Assembly (NCBI GenBank): GCA_022036555.1
Contig: CM039130.1
Location: forward strand, 23,214,570-23,278,569
Length of the DNA stretch: 64,000 nt
Source of the DNA: Microstegium vimineum
Lineage: Eukaryota > Streptophyta > Magnoliopsida > Poales > Poaceae
Direction of reading: 5' to 3'
The notes below the pieces were generated by a model. It searched no databases. It was not told where the DNA came from and was given only the letters and a program-made list of their open reading frames with translations. The translations under genes were made by a program, and so were the position numbers. Positions 23,985 to 35,604 of the stretch are shown piece by piece; position 1 is the first letter of the stretch, and the number at the start of each line of letters is the position of its first letter.

Positions 23985-25500
23985 TTAGAATCAACATCAT
24001 TGCAAAGTGTCTTAGGTCTCAGTTAATATACAATTTTTCATCATTGCAATGTTCATGTGTATTTATTAGAGGAAAGCAAAAAAATCTAGTAAACCTTTAT
24101 GGCGCGGCTGCCGCACCTAAAGGTGCTCCTCCTACGCCAATAAGTGTTTGCACAACTCAAAATAGCCATCATCATGTTCAAGAAGCAAAATAACATCATA
24201 TACCTACTGCACATTGCTCAGTGTGGCCATAATCATTTCCAAGAAAGAAACAACATCACTGACTTAAGACACTTTGCTCAGTGTGTAATAATCAAAATAG
24301 ACATCATCTTGTCAAAATAGAGCATCAAAGCCAGCAAAAATCACATTGTATAGTAGTGTGCAGTAGTAATCAAAATAGGCAGTACACAAGAAAGTCCAGC
24401 CTTGTAGTAGTTGGGGAGTAGTAGTAGCAGTAGAGAGGAAAGTCTAGCCTTGTAGCAGTAGTAGTAGTATAGAAGTAGCAGTAGTAATAGTACTGGCAGT
24501 AGTAGAGAAGTATAGAAGAAGTAGATAGCAATAGCCAGCCAACACCATTAGTAGTAGGAGTAGTAGGATAGTAGGGTAGTAGTAGAGGAGCAGTAGCAGT
24601 AGAGAGTATAGTAGCAGTTAACACAGAGCAGCAGCAGTAGTAGTATAGAAGTAGCAGTAGTCTAGAAGCAGCAGTAGTAGTAGAGATTAGTAGAGAGGAG
24701 TAGTAGAGTAATAGAGAGTACTACGAGTAGTAGTAGATAGTAGTATAGGGTAGTAGAGGGTAGTAGAGTAGTAGAGACCAGTAGTGAGCAGTAGCAGCAG
24801 TAGTATAGAAGTAGCAGTAGTCTAGAAGCAGCAGTAGTAGTAGAGAGCAGTAAAGAGGAGTAGTAGAGTAATAGAGAGTAGTACGAGTAGTAGTAGATAG
24901 TAGTATAGGGTAGTAGAGGGTAGTAGAGTAATAGAGACTAGTAGTGAGCAGCAGCAATAGTCGACAGTATTATTAGTAATAGAGTGTAGTAGAGAGTAGA
25001 AGAGCGTATAGAGAGTAGTAGAGCAGCATAGTAGTAGTAGAGACCAGTAGAGTAGCCTAAGTAGTAGTAGTAGTAGTAGTAGAGTGTACAAGAAACAAAA
25101 CAGCAAAGTGCTCCCAATCTTGGATTTTTAGAATCAACATCATTACAAAGTGCCTTAGGTCTCAGTTAATATACATTTTTTCATCATTGCAATGTGCACG
25201 TGTATTTATTAGAGGAAAGCAAAAAATCTAGTAAACAATTATAGCGCAGCTGCCGCACCTAAAGGTGCTCCTCCTGTGCCAATAAGTGTTTACACAACTC
25301 AAAATAGTCATCATCATGTTCAAGAAGCACAATAACATCATATACCTACTACACATTGCTCAATGTGTAAGAATTGAAATAGCCATCATCATTTCCAAAT
25401 TGAAAAAACATCATGAACCTAAGACACTTTGCTCAGTTCTAATGCTTCTTCCATCACTGAATCACATTGCATCTTGGGCAGCATAGATCAAATTGAAATA
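23985..25500. repeat. Direct segmental duplication with GTA-rich filler
   Basis: About 350 bp at 23985-24340 recur at 25128-25490 with a 1143-bp offset (GAATCAACATCATT at 23988 and 25131). Both copies include the GGTGCTCCTCCT block. The DNA between (24330-25095) is imperfect GTA/GAG trinucleotide repeat with internal 60-bp reiterations, such as at 24640 and 24800. No gene lies in it; its open frames are low-complexity Leu/Tyr/Thr/Ser strings. Confidence 0.85.
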
Positions 25501-25689
25501 GGCAGCATAATCTAAATTAATATTTAATCTTCATCTAAAATTCCTCAGTTCTAGTGCTTCTTCCATCAAGCACAGAACCTTGCATCAAGTACAGAATCTC
25601 ACAACAAGTCAAAATCATCAAGCACAGAGCCTTGCATCAAGCACAGAGATTGGGCATCAAGAAATAGCCAGGGTTTCCAGCATGGTGCC

Positions 25690-26130
25690 GGGCATTGGGG
25701 AGACGGGGAGGAGAGACCTTACCTTGGAAGGGAGAGGGTGGTTGTGGGGGGAGGAAGGAGTCAAGCATCGGGGAGGGGGACCGCCACCGCCGGGGAGGAA
25801 GGAGGCGCGAGCACCGAGGTCTGTCGCCGCGGGGAAAGAAGAAGGCGTCGCGTGGTCCACCGCCGCGGGTAGGAAGGAGGCGCGAGCACTGGGGTCCGCT
25901 GCTACCGAGGAGGAAGGAAGCGCGAGCACCAAGGTCCGCCGCCGCGGGGGAAGAAGAAGGCATCATGGAGTCCGCCGCCGCGGGGGAGAAAGGTGGTGTG
26001 AGCACCGGGATCCGCTGCCGTCGGGGAGGAAGGAAGCGCGGGCACCGAGGTCCGCCACCGCGGGTGAAGAAGAAAGCATCGCGGGGTCCGCCGCTGCGGG
26101 GGAGGCGAGCACCAGGGAGGGGGGACCGCT
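25690..26130 (-). repeat. GC-rich degenerate tandem repeats, probable leader exon
   Basis: Units resembling GAGCACCGAGGTCCGCCGCC recur about every 40-90 bases, and a frame stays open on both strands. On the minus strand it lies just downstream of a TATA box, so it is most likely the 5' leader or first exon of the transposon gene. The predicted peptide is a Pro/Arg/Ser repeat with no known domain. Confidence 0.5.
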
Positions 26131-26214
26131 GCCGCGGAGGAGCACCGTGGAGATTCGGCAGCCCTTCAGGGTATAGTGGTGGCGGCAAGGAGAAGATGGT
26201 GGAGAGGGCTGCTG

Positions 26215-26233
26215 CGCCTGTACTTATAGGGAT
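26215..26233 (-). promoter_or_regulatory. Candidate promoter of CACTA gene
   Basis: The minus strand carries CCCTATAAGTACAGG at 26215-26229, between the subterminal repeats and the GC-rich leader. This is the expected place for a TATA box driving the leftward transposon gene. Confidence 0.5.
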
Positions 26234-26317
26234 TGATTAACCATGGCGGTTGCTCTACTATAACTACCATAGTTAATATTAACCATGGCGGTTAGTATAA
26301 CACAACCGCCACGGTTA

Positions 26318-27655
26318 ATATAGAGTAGTAGTAGGGAGCAGTATAGGGTAGTAGAGAGTAGTATGAGGGTAGTAGATAGTAGTATGAGGTACTAGAGGGT
26401 AGTAGAAGTAGTAGGCCATAGTATAGGGTCGTATTAGGTACTAGAGGGTAGTATGAGTAATAGTACAGTAGTAAAGTGTAGTAGAGAGTAGTATGAGGAG
26501 TAGTAAAGTAGTAGAGGGTAGTAGAGAGTAGTATGAGTAGTAGTAAAGTAGTAGAGTGTAGTAGAGAGTAGTATGAGTAGTAGCAAAGCAGTAGTAGAGT
26601 AGTAGACTGTACTATGAGTAGTAGTAGAGTAGTAGAGAGTAGTATGAGTAGTAGTAAAGTAGTAGAGTGTAGTAGAGAGTAGTATGAGTAGTAGCAAAGT
26701 AGTAGTAGAGTAGTAGACTATGCTATGAGTAGTAGTAGTAGAGTAGTAGAGAGTAGTATGAGTAGTAGTAAAGTAGTAGAGTGTAGTAGAGAGTAGTATG
26801 AGTAGTAGCAAAGTAGTAGAGGGTAGTAGAGAGAAGTATGAGTAGTAGTAGAGTAGTAGAGGGTAATACAGAGTAGTATGAGTAGTAGTAAAGTAGTAGA
26901 GGGTAGTAGAGAGTAGTATTAGTAATAGTAGAGTAGTAGAGTGTAGTAGAGAGTAGTATGAGTAGTAGTAGACTAGTAGAGTGTAGTATGAGTAGTAGTA
27001 GAGTAGTAGAGAGTAGTATAAGTAGTAGTAGAGTAGTAGAGTGTAGTAGAGAGTAGTATGAGTAAAGTAGAGTAGTAGAGTATAGTACAGTGTAGTAGAG
27101 AGTAGAATGAGGGTAGTAGATAGTAGTATGAGGTACTAGAGGGTAGTAGGAGTAGTAGGAAGTAGTATAGAGTAGTAGAGAGTAGTATGAGTAGTAGTAC
27201 AGTAGTAGAGTGTAGTAAAGTGTAGTAGAGAGTAGTATGAGTAGTAGTAAAGTAGTAGAATGTAGTAGAGAGTAGTATGAGTAGTAGTAAAGTAGTAGAG
27301 TGTAGTAGAGACTAGTATGAGTAGTAGTAAAGTAGTAGAGTGTAGTAGAGAGTAGTATGAGAGTAGTAAAGTAGTAGAGGGTAGTAGAGAGTAGTATGAG
27401 TAGTAGAAAAGTAGTAGAGGTAGTAGAGAGTAGTATGAGTAGTAGAGTGTAGTATGAGTAGTAGTAGATAGAGTCTAGTATGAGTAGTAGTGGAGTAGTA
27501 GAGAGTAGTATAAGTAGTAGTAGAGTAGTAGAGTGTAGTGGAGAGTAGTATGAGTAAATTACAGTAGTAGAGTATAGTATAGTGTAGTAGAGAGTAGTAT
27601 GAGTAAAGTAGAGTACTAGATCGAGTGTAGTAGAGAGTAGTATGAGTAGTAGTAT
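26318..27655. repeat. GTA/GAG minisatellite with 40-bp higher-order unit
   Basis: The tract is built of GTAGTAGAG words. In its better-preserved parts (26510-26800, 27180-27380) a 40-bp unit recurs, AGTAGTATGAGTAGTAGTAA plus AGTAGTAGAGTGTAGTAGAG. Long open frames on the minus strand are translations of this repeat and not genes. It directly follows the right subterminal repeats of the CACTA element and shares its words with 24330-25095. Confidence 0.9.
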
Positions 27656-27769
27656 ACATTATTAATGAATAAGTGAGTACATTAATTATTACATATAGGT
27701 GTGAAAGCATGAGGGTTTGAGTGATGGTTCTCACACTATGTCCAACAAGTGTTTATTCGAGTCTTATTT

Positions 27770-30700
27770 GTGTTGGAAATAGTATGAGAGACAGCAAGGG
27801 AGAGATAGGAAAAATTTCAATGCATTTTGGGCCACGGATCAACCTCCAGACGCTACTTCACCTCCGGTCCGGACCAACATCCGCGTCTGGACCCTACGTG
27901 TCTCTTGCTCCGGTTGCGCAGCCCGGACGCGCGTTTTCAGCTATCCAGACCATCGCGCGTGCGTCCGGCCGACCCCCCTGCTATTGTGCAATCTCCTCAG
28001 TAGTGAGTCCTCGCTCTGGTCGCGCAGTCCGGACACGCGTTTTCAGCTGTCTGGACCATCGCACGTGCGTCCGGCCGACCCCCCACTGTGCACTCTCCTC
28101 AACAGTCCGGATAATTAGAGTACAGAGGGCTTGTTTGCCCGGACGCGCCTCTCCTTAGTCCGGATCCCCATGTCCGGATGACGTTTAGCGACCAAAGTTC
28201 TGTTTTTTTGCGGATACCAACCACGGGCCCGCTCTCTTCAGTCACCCCACTTCACTTGTCGTTTCCACCCCACGCTTGTACACCGCCGACCCTGCACCAC
28301 CACCGCATCGCCATTCGCGCTGCCTGCAACCCCTCGCCGCCGGCGAACCTCGGCACCGGCTCTCCCCGCGTGCCCACGTGTCTTTGTCACCTCGCCTGCG
28401 CAGCGCCCCCCTGCTCTCACCACTCCTCGCTGCGCCACCCACGATCGCCCTGCTCCGCTGTAACACACCAAAATTTGCATGTCTTTGAAATAGCATGAAA
28501 TTGATTTAATTATGCTTCTTTTGTATTTGCATTCAATCTAATTAAGATATATATAGTTTTGGTGAAATTAAAACTTATCATATAGTAACATGTGGTGCAT
28601 TGCATGCTGGTGCATTCTATTTTTGAATTGAGTGGATTTGAAAACTTACCCAAGTATATTTCAAATTTGTATTTGAAAACCCTTTGGAAAATCGAATTTT
28701 GGAAAATTGGAAAAGGTCTTTTCTTTTCTCTCTCTTTTTCTCTCATTCTGGCCCAGTTCCTCTTTCAGTCACAGGCTTCGCTCCCTCCCTCCTTGGCCCA
28801 ACACCCTGCCCTGGCCTAGCCGAAGCAGGCCCCTCTTCTCCCTCTCCCCCTTCCCCTCTCTTGGGCCGTCGGCCAAAGGCCCAGTGCGGGAGCCGCACTT
28901 CCCCCTTGCACCTCTGACAGCAGCGGCCCACTCGTCAGCTCCCCGGTCCCCCTTCGTTTTTCTCCCCGAGTCACTGACCGCCCTGGCCCGCGTGTCAGGC
29001 TCTTCTCTCCCCCTTTCCTTCTTCTCCGTGCATCGACGCAGAGGCCCGGCCGTAAGGCCAGCTCCTCGGCCCAGCCGAGAAGCATGCGGGAGCACTTCCC
29101 TTCCTTAACTCCCTGTGCCGCTGACCCCTCTGGCCGCAAGTCCGAGAACTTTCCTTTCCCTTGTCTCCTTCCCTCTGCCGAACCGAGCCGAGCACGGCAG
29201 AATCGAATCCCGATTCCCTTCCCTCCCTTCCAAATTTCTCGGGATTTCTTTCTCCGTGGATCAACCCAGCACCCTATAAGTAGTCCCGCACACCTTCCCG
29301 TCTCTGGTTCCCATCTATACGGCATCGACGCCTCGCAACCGAGCCAATAGAGCCCGCCGCCGCCATTGCTTCCGGTCCGAGCTTCCTCGTCAACCGCAGG
29401 GCTTCTTCTCCCTTCGGAACACGGTAAGAGACCCCGAGAACCCGGCCGCGCGCTCAATTTGGCCTCTGTGTGTTCACTTCATCGTGTCATCGATCATAGT
29501 GAGCCCGCATCCACCCCGTCGCGTCGCTAGTCATCCCTGCTCCGCAATCGGCCGCGCCAAGCCCTCTGGTGAACTCGCTTTTCCTCTCTCTTTCTCTCGG
29601 AGCTTTCGTTTTGCGTTTTGGTGCCCTGTAGCCCCCGTTCCAATCACGCCGGCGAGCTCCACGGCGGAACCCATGGCGGACCGCCGCGCCAGCACTGTTC
29701 CCGACCGGTGGCTCCACCCTTCTCTCTTCTTTCTAATCGTGACCGTCCACCGTCGATCGGACGATCCAGATCGCCAGATACCCCTTCGGCCACACTCCAT
29801 CCCTCCCCTTTCTTTCTGCGCCGTCCGATCTTCGATCGATGGCCCAGATTAGAAGATACCCCTTCTGGGGGAATCTTGCTAAAGAGACCCTGGAAGTTTC
29901 CCCCTCTCAACCCGCCATCCATGGCGCCATACCGGAATACGCTTTGGCCTTTGGAAAGCGTAAACCCTTCTGGATTTATTTTAAATCGGTTTAAAAAGGA
30001 AAATTCTAATTTCAGTTTTGCCACTCGAATTCAAAACCCTATATCTTCTTCATTTTAAATCCGTTTTCGTCCATTCAAATTGCGTTAGGTTCGTAATAAA
30101 ATTCTCTTTATGTTAAAAACCTTTGTTAGTTAGATTTGGAAAAGTTTAATTTCATGTTTAGATTTAATCTATTATCTTTGTATAGGAAAACCCGTTATTT
30201 CGTAACTTCGTCGTTTTAGCTCCATTTTTCGTGAACGAAACATCGTTGTGATCGTAGTGTTACGTAGATCAGTTTTATAAACTTTTCATCTTGTTTTATT
30301 ATTGTTGGTGTACTGTTCTAGTCATAGTCTTGTTTGCTTCGTGTATGATTGTCGTTGATTGAATGGTGTTGATTGTTGATCGGAATAGACGTTGAGCAAC
30401 CCGTTGAAGAGTCGGAGTTTCTCTTTGATCAAGATCAGCAAGAGTTTTTCGAAGAAGGCAAGTATAACATGGGATTATCCTTGTTGTCCTATTCACAATT
30501 AATACAACTCATATGCATGAAAATCCTTGTTCTATCATAGATTGATCCTAGAGATTGTTATCCTGATTACCTTGACACCTATGATTTGATCCACCACATA
30601 TGATTAGTATTGCTAGCGCTCATACCAGATGTACATGATCTTAATTGTTAATGACTGTATGCAATAATGGTAAAACTTGCTTTTTAGCAACATATGATTA

Positions 30701-31990
30701 TAGGAGCTTATCTGTCGGCAAAAGCTGGGATATACAGTACAACCACGAGGGCTATATGGCTCTGGCCTTAGCTCAGTATGGGGACCTTTTCTAGCTTGTC
30801 AGTGGTTACCTTTATGGCGCAAATAGGGGCGTGCCAAGACGGGTATAGTGTGGTTCCTAATCTACGGGCCAGCCACGAAGGAGTGTGACCGAAGACAGGT
30901 TGGCTCTACATCCCCCTGCCACGAACCTTGCGGCCCTGACTTGTTAGACGAACTCTTGGAAGGCTTCATAGTGTACCCTGCCCGCTCACCTTGGAAGTGT
31001 TTTGGGAGTAATTAACCCGGGCAAATGGGCAATCACGACTCGTGGGTAAAGTTGTACACCTCTGATCAGGGTTAATAAACTATCATGATAGCCGTGCCCA
31101 CGGACACGAGCGGCTCGGAAAACTCACAGAATTATTGGGTTCTTACTTCTATGTGGCTTACGCATGTGTTATTTATTTATTGTATATCTCTGTCATTTAC
31201 TTTATGATCATGGATATTTGAGCTTATGCAAACTACCTTGGCAATTGTTGATATTGATATAAATTTGATCTACTTAAAATGCTTACCGCTATGAACCATG
31301 CATTACCTTTTGAGCTTCATAAACCCCGTGTTATATTTGTTGAGTACGTATGTCCTCACCCTTGCATTCAAACACCACAGATGAAGATTGGGTTGATGAT
31401 TACCGCAATGAGTACTAGACTTGGAGTCAACCAGTCAACCAGTCCCTTGGAGCTTCCGCGGTTATCGTCGTTTAGTTAAAGTTATTTGTTTCATACTATG
31501 TAATGATTATTTATTCGCTATGTAATAAGCACTGTGATGGTACTTTCTATAATTTGTCAACTCATGTGTGCGACTATTCCTGGGGTGCACATGAGCCCTT
31601 TTATGCACTTGTTTTTGTTCTTGAAAACGGGTGTGACATCCGCTCTGAGCAGGACCACCCCTCCCTGCCACCATAGCCCTCCACCCCCTAGGGTTTCCCC
31701 TGGTAACCTAACCCCACCCCACCTGCCACCACCACAACCTCCCCTCCCCGCTAGGGTTCCTCTGTTCCAAATCCTCCCTAGGGTTTCATCATCGATTCGT
31801 CGCTCGTGCGTTTGAGCCGTCGACGCGTCGTCTTCGTGGTGTCCCTGTCCGAGCCCCAACTTGCATTGGATTCACGCTTCTTACCTCAGGTAGCCGGCCG
31901 TCTTCCTCTGATCTTACCTCTATGCTTGCTTCCTTAGGCTTTTCATACCTCTAGATTTTTATATGATTCTTATATATCCTGTCTATCTAT
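27770..31990 (+). mobile_element. Probable LTR and leader of an unclassified retroelement
   Basis: A possible start is TGTTGGAAATAG at 27770. TCCGGA-type palindromes lie at 27870-28180. GC-rich leader sequence continues across the solo LTR from 28453 to 31644 (CTGCTCCGC then TCTGAGCAGG). An ORF1-type frame begins at 32236. The LTR end and primer site were not located, so extent and class are uncertain. No gene is seen between 27770 and 32235. Confidence 0.4.
28459..31638 (+). mobile_element. Solo LTR (3.2 kb), family S
   Basis: It begins TGTAACACACC and ends GGGTGTGACA, flanked by a perfect TCCGC duplication (28454-28458, 31639-31643). Its 3' half is related to the solo LTR at 6026-8816. The GC-rich 28750-29900 part has many overlapping open frames on both strands and no domain. 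CACCCTATAAGTAG near 29270 is a likely TATA box. Absence of internal sequence indicates a solo LTR. Confidence 0.9.
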
Positions 31991-32235
31991 CTTGGCAGTC
32001 GGGTCAGTTTGTGGCAGAGAACTCGGGGCAAAGCTCGCGAGTATAGATTGAGGCAAAGCCTCATGAGATTGTTAGTGGCGTTGCGGGCCTCTTTCAATGA
32101 CAATGTTTTTCTTCTCAGAGACAGTGTGTTGCTTGTAATGGGATTTCTCAGTGGATATATAGTGCTAGTGGCATTTGGGCCTCTCATAGCTTGACAATGG
32201 TAGTTGGGCCTCTCTCTATTGACAGTTGTGCTTGA

Positions 32236-33377
32236 TTGATCAGTATGGCTCGGGTGAAGAACGTCGGATGTGGTCCCGGTGGAGACAAGCCGCCTCTCCC
32301 TCGCCCTTCCACTACTCAGGAGAAGAGGAAGGCTAAGGCGAAGGTTCCCAGCAAGAAGCGGAAGCTTCTTGACAGAGACGCTCAGGCAGCAATAGCTGCA
32401 GCAGAGGCAGCCAACAGAGTAGAGCATGGTGCAGCACTTTGGATTGGCACTCGCCCTCGTTCTTCTATGGTGTTTTTAGCCGCTAGGGCTCCGCAGCCAC
32501 GATCCTCACAAGCACCGGCAGCTGAGGCTACTCAGATCATAGAGGCAGCAGAGGCAGCAGAGACAGTAGCGCCCGCTCAGCCGACTCCTCCCCTCAGACA
32601 ATCTACCCACACCCGCGTCGAGGTTGCTCCTCACCCTGCGGGTCCTCACCATGGAGATAGAATTCCCAGGACAGCTCAGATACGGCCACCGTCTCTTGTC
32701 GGGCCCCAAGTGATGCTCGTGCACCTCAACCTTAGCCTGACGACTACACACCAAGTGTGCGAGTTACGGATGATAGAGCTTGAGGATTAGTGTCCAGTTC
32801 AGTGGCACCCGGACGCCTCTCCAGGCTGGTGGCACCCACTCCACGAGGACTTCTACGTGGCAGCTCAGACGATGAGGATCCACTTGCGACCCCACCGTGT
32901 GTGCCCTCTTGAGCACATCTTGGCGACCGGTGGAGAGGTGCTACGACTTCTACTCACGTACCTTCACGGGCTGGCAGACCTCCAAGGCCATTCGGGGAAC
33001 TACGTCGAGCACTGGGTCAGGGAGTTCTACACATCGCTATGGATTGACCCTGACCACCAGTTTCTTCAGTACACCTTCAGAGGGGAGCGCTACCGTCTGT
33101 ACCTGTCAGCCCTTAGGGAGCGCCTCCACCTCACCCAGTATGACCTCAGACTACACCAGCAGTGCTTCAGGGAGTGTGACCCTCCACGCAGAGCTATTGG
33201 AGGCACTGCACCCACAGTCGACCACGTCTCTCCGTGCTTTCGTCAGCCGTTAGGTCCCGGTGCCCGTCGGACTCCTGCCGAGTTGCTCTATCACGTTCGT
33301 CTCCTTAACGACGTGTTGAGGCGCACTCTTCTACCCCGCACTGGTTACCGTTACGCGCTCACGAACCTCCAGCAGTA
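32236..33377 (+). pseudogene. Plant-retrotransposon ORF1-type protein, one in-frame stop
   Basis: The N-terminal 180 residues start MARVKNVG and contain a basic stretch (KRKAKAKVPSKKRK) and Ala-rich segments. A TAG at 32788-32790 interrupts an otherwise continuous frame. After it come EHILATGGEV, HWVREFYTSLWIDPDHQFLQ and FRGERYRLYL, a pattern I associate with the 'putative plant transposon protein' N-terminal domain of Athila/Tat-type ORFs. Its function is unknown. The frame ends where the truncated copia LTR begins at about 33378; residues beyond that are LTR translation. Family assignment is moderate. Confidence 0.6.
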
Positions 33378-33614
33378 CCCATTGGCCCCGCCCGGCCCGG
33401 CGAGGCGAGACGAGCAAGCGCACGCGTGTTTCTTCCTTTCCTCTCCTCATCCATTGCTCAACTAGAAGAAGTGAGCTCACCTCTTTAAGGAGGTCTAACT
33501 CCTTCTAGATAGGCAATGTGGGACTAAAGTCCCCCACCATGCCATGCATGTGTGAGTGGGCCTTTGGGATTTATTTGGAATCGTTATTTGGGCCTTAGCC
33601 CAAAAACTCTAACA
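33378..33614 (-). mobile_element. Truncated 3' LTR of copia element
   Basis: It matches 38759-38994 closely (CCCATTGG ... CTCTAACA). Read on the minus strand it starts TGTTAGAGTTTTTGGG right after the purine-rich GGTGGGGAAT at about 33615-33626. The right-hand LTR continues past CCCATTGG into a TATA-bearing region, while this copy does not. Its U5-side end was therefore lost and no target duplication can be scored. Confidence 0.8.
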
Positions 33615-34157
33615 ATTCCCCACCAGATCCCAAGGGCACACGAGTCATACACCAGGTACCACAGTACTGTTAATATACCAGCTATTCAGTGGAGACCGGT
33701 TAAGGATGAACATCCACCTAGAACAACAAGATAGAATCACCCACAACTGCACAATGGACTAGGCCTTAAATTGGCAGTTTGGTGCGAATGAACTTCACTT
33801 GAAGTCTTGACTGATACTCGCTGCCAAAGCCAACCCCGCGAGTGGAGCGGATAAGTCATACTCCAAACTCACTTCATGAGCTTCTTAAAGAATACCCAAT
33901 TCTTATAAACTACGACTAACAATTAGGCTCACATAGGTGTGTTCTTACAAGGATACTCTGTAGGACAGTATCTTGCTATAAAGCCTCAGAACACATTAAG
34001 ACAAAGTCAACCTACCTTACAGAAATGAGACTACTGCATCTCCAACAGAGTGGGTTAAGGGAAAATTGTACTCTCCCATCAACCAACGGCTTGTTCTTCC
34101 CAGATCCTAATTCACAGGATCTCCGATCACATAGGTTGGGTTACTACTGAGGTTAAC

Positions 34158-34590
34158 TCACATGGGTCTCAGTCCCATCTCCTTCGATGCATTGTCAATC
34201 ACAGTACGTGATAGTCCCTTAGTAAAGGGATCTGCCAGGTTCTTAGCTGTCTGGATGTATTCCACAGCTATTACTCCGGAGCTCCTCAATTTCCTGACAG
34301 ACTTCAGTCTACGTTTTACATGTTTGCTGGACTTCGCATTATCCTGACTACTCTTCACCTTCGTGATCATCGTTTGGTTGTCACAATTTATGAGAATAGA
34401 AGGAATTGGTTTCTCAACCATAGGTAAGTCCATCAACATTTCTCTTAGCCACTCAGCCTCAGCAGAGGCTGTGTCCAGAGCCGTAAGCTCTGCCTCCATT
34501 GTAGATTTTGTAAGTATTGTCTGCTTACAAGACCTCCAAGAGACAGCACCACCACCCAAAGTGAATATGTACCCACAGGTGGCCTTCAAG
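34158..34590 (-). pseudogene. Copia RNase H remnant
   Basis: The minus strand gives YIFTLGGGAVSWRS, TKSTMEAELTAL, INCDNQTMI and KHVKRRL, the Ty1/copia RNase H ending in NLADPFTKGL. It would degrade RNA in RNA-DNA hybrids. The frame differs from the reverse transcriptase upstream. The segment expected to hold the first catalytic Asp, between GVLEG and KATCGYIF, is missing. This looks like a short deletion of about 40 bases with a frame change near 34580. Confidence 0.8.
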
Positions 34591-35604
34591 TACCCCTGGG
34601 TACCCTGAATAGTGAATTGCATAACTCATTGTGCCTTTTAGATAGTGCATTACACGATCAATACCACGCCAATGATCAGTTCCTGGGTTAGAGGAAAATC
34701 TACTCAACTTGCTTACAGCAAATGAGATGTCAGGGCAGGTTGCTCTAGCTAAATACATTAATGAGCCAATAATTTGGGAGTATCTTAGATGATCCTTTCC
34801 TAGACTCTTATTCTTTCTAAGTATTAAGCTAGGGTCATATGGTGTTGGAGAAGGTTTGCTATCCATATAACCAAAACGGTTCAAAACCTTTTCCACATAA
34901 TGAGATTGCAAAAGAGTAATCTCATTCTCACCTTTATGGAGTTTGATGTTAAGGATCACATCTGCTTCCCCCAAATCTTTCATGTCAAAATTTTGGGATA
35001 AAAATGATTTTACATCATTAATCTCTTCGATACTTGTCCCAAAAATTAGTATGTCATCAACATACAAACACAGGATTACTCCTTTGCCCCCACCATAGCG
35101 ATAGTATACGCAAGTGTCAGCTTCATTTACTGCAAACCCAGCAGAGGTCAGAGTTTTATCAAACTTTTCATGCCACTGCTTGGGTGCTTGCTTTAAGCCA
35201 TACAAGGATTTGAGTAACCTACACACCTTGCCCTCTTGTCCTTGTGCTATAAATCCATCAGGCTGATCCATATAAATTTCCTCTTCCAACTCCCTGTTAA
35301 GGAAAGTTGTCTTCAAATCCATCTGATGGACAAGAAGACCATGAGAGACAACCAAGGATAATAGCACTCGGATTGTAGTTAGTCTGGCAATAGGTGAGTA
35401 GATATCAAAGAAGTCCTCGCCTTCCTTTTGTGTATAACCTTTAGCCACAAGCCTTGCCTTGTACTTTTCAATAGTACCGTCAGGCCTAAGCTTCTTCTTA
35501 AATACCCATTTACAGTCAATCGGCTTGCACCCCACTGGTCTACTTATTACTTCCCATGTGCCAATTGCAGTGATGGAGTCCATTTCACTTCGGACTGCAT
35601 CCTT
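34590..35604 (-). pseudogene. Copia reverse transcriptase
   Basis: This is a long open minus-strand frame with IDCKWVFKKKL, ARLVAKGYTQ, HQMDLKTTFLN, IYMDQPDGF and the catalytic YVDDILIFG. It ends in SLMYLARATCPDI and HWRGIDRVMHYLKG. It would copy element RNA into cDNA. The reading frame is intact within the domain, but it is separated from integrase by a TAG at 35605-35607 where Trp (TGG) is expected, and it runs out of frame into RNase H. The family is probably a Tork-like copia lineage; this is tentative. Confidence 0.9.

Larger units (their letters stand above)
18517..26322 (-). mobile_element. CACTA (En/Spm-like) transposon
   Basis: The left edge is placed where the integrase frame breaks: GGT (18514-18516) is followed by CACGGTTAAAAGGGGC. 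The left end holds an array of AACCGCCACGGTTAAT repeats, and the same motif recurs at 26232-26319. In between lies a minus-strand Transposase_24/Ulp1 gene with a promoter near 26225. A matching right terminal repeat and a right-hand GGT were not found, so the right edge is provisional and the end may be lost. The CAC start rather than CACTA is also atypical. Confidence 0.7.

Noticed and set aside
25580..26240. Open frames of nearly 200 codons on both strands
   Set aside because: They are degenerate GC-rich tandem repeats; kept only as a probable leader exon of the transposon gene.
26318..27655. Regular 40-bp repeats resembling a CRISPR array
   Set aside because: There are no unique spacers between repeats, and the context is a plant nuclear transposon.
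26434..27734. Long minus-strand open frames rich in Leu, Tyr and Thr
   Set aside because: They are translations of the GTA/GAG minisatellite; stop codons are rare in such repeats.
27770..28458. Region called as a second complete Maximus LTR
   Set aside because: It has TCCGGA motifs but neither the TGAAAGCCC start nor the CCCCCCTCT...TTTCA end; left unclassified.
28707..30058. Several open frames of 80-210 codons
   Set aside because: All lie inside the solo LTR bounded by TCCGC, have no domain, and overlap one another on both strands.
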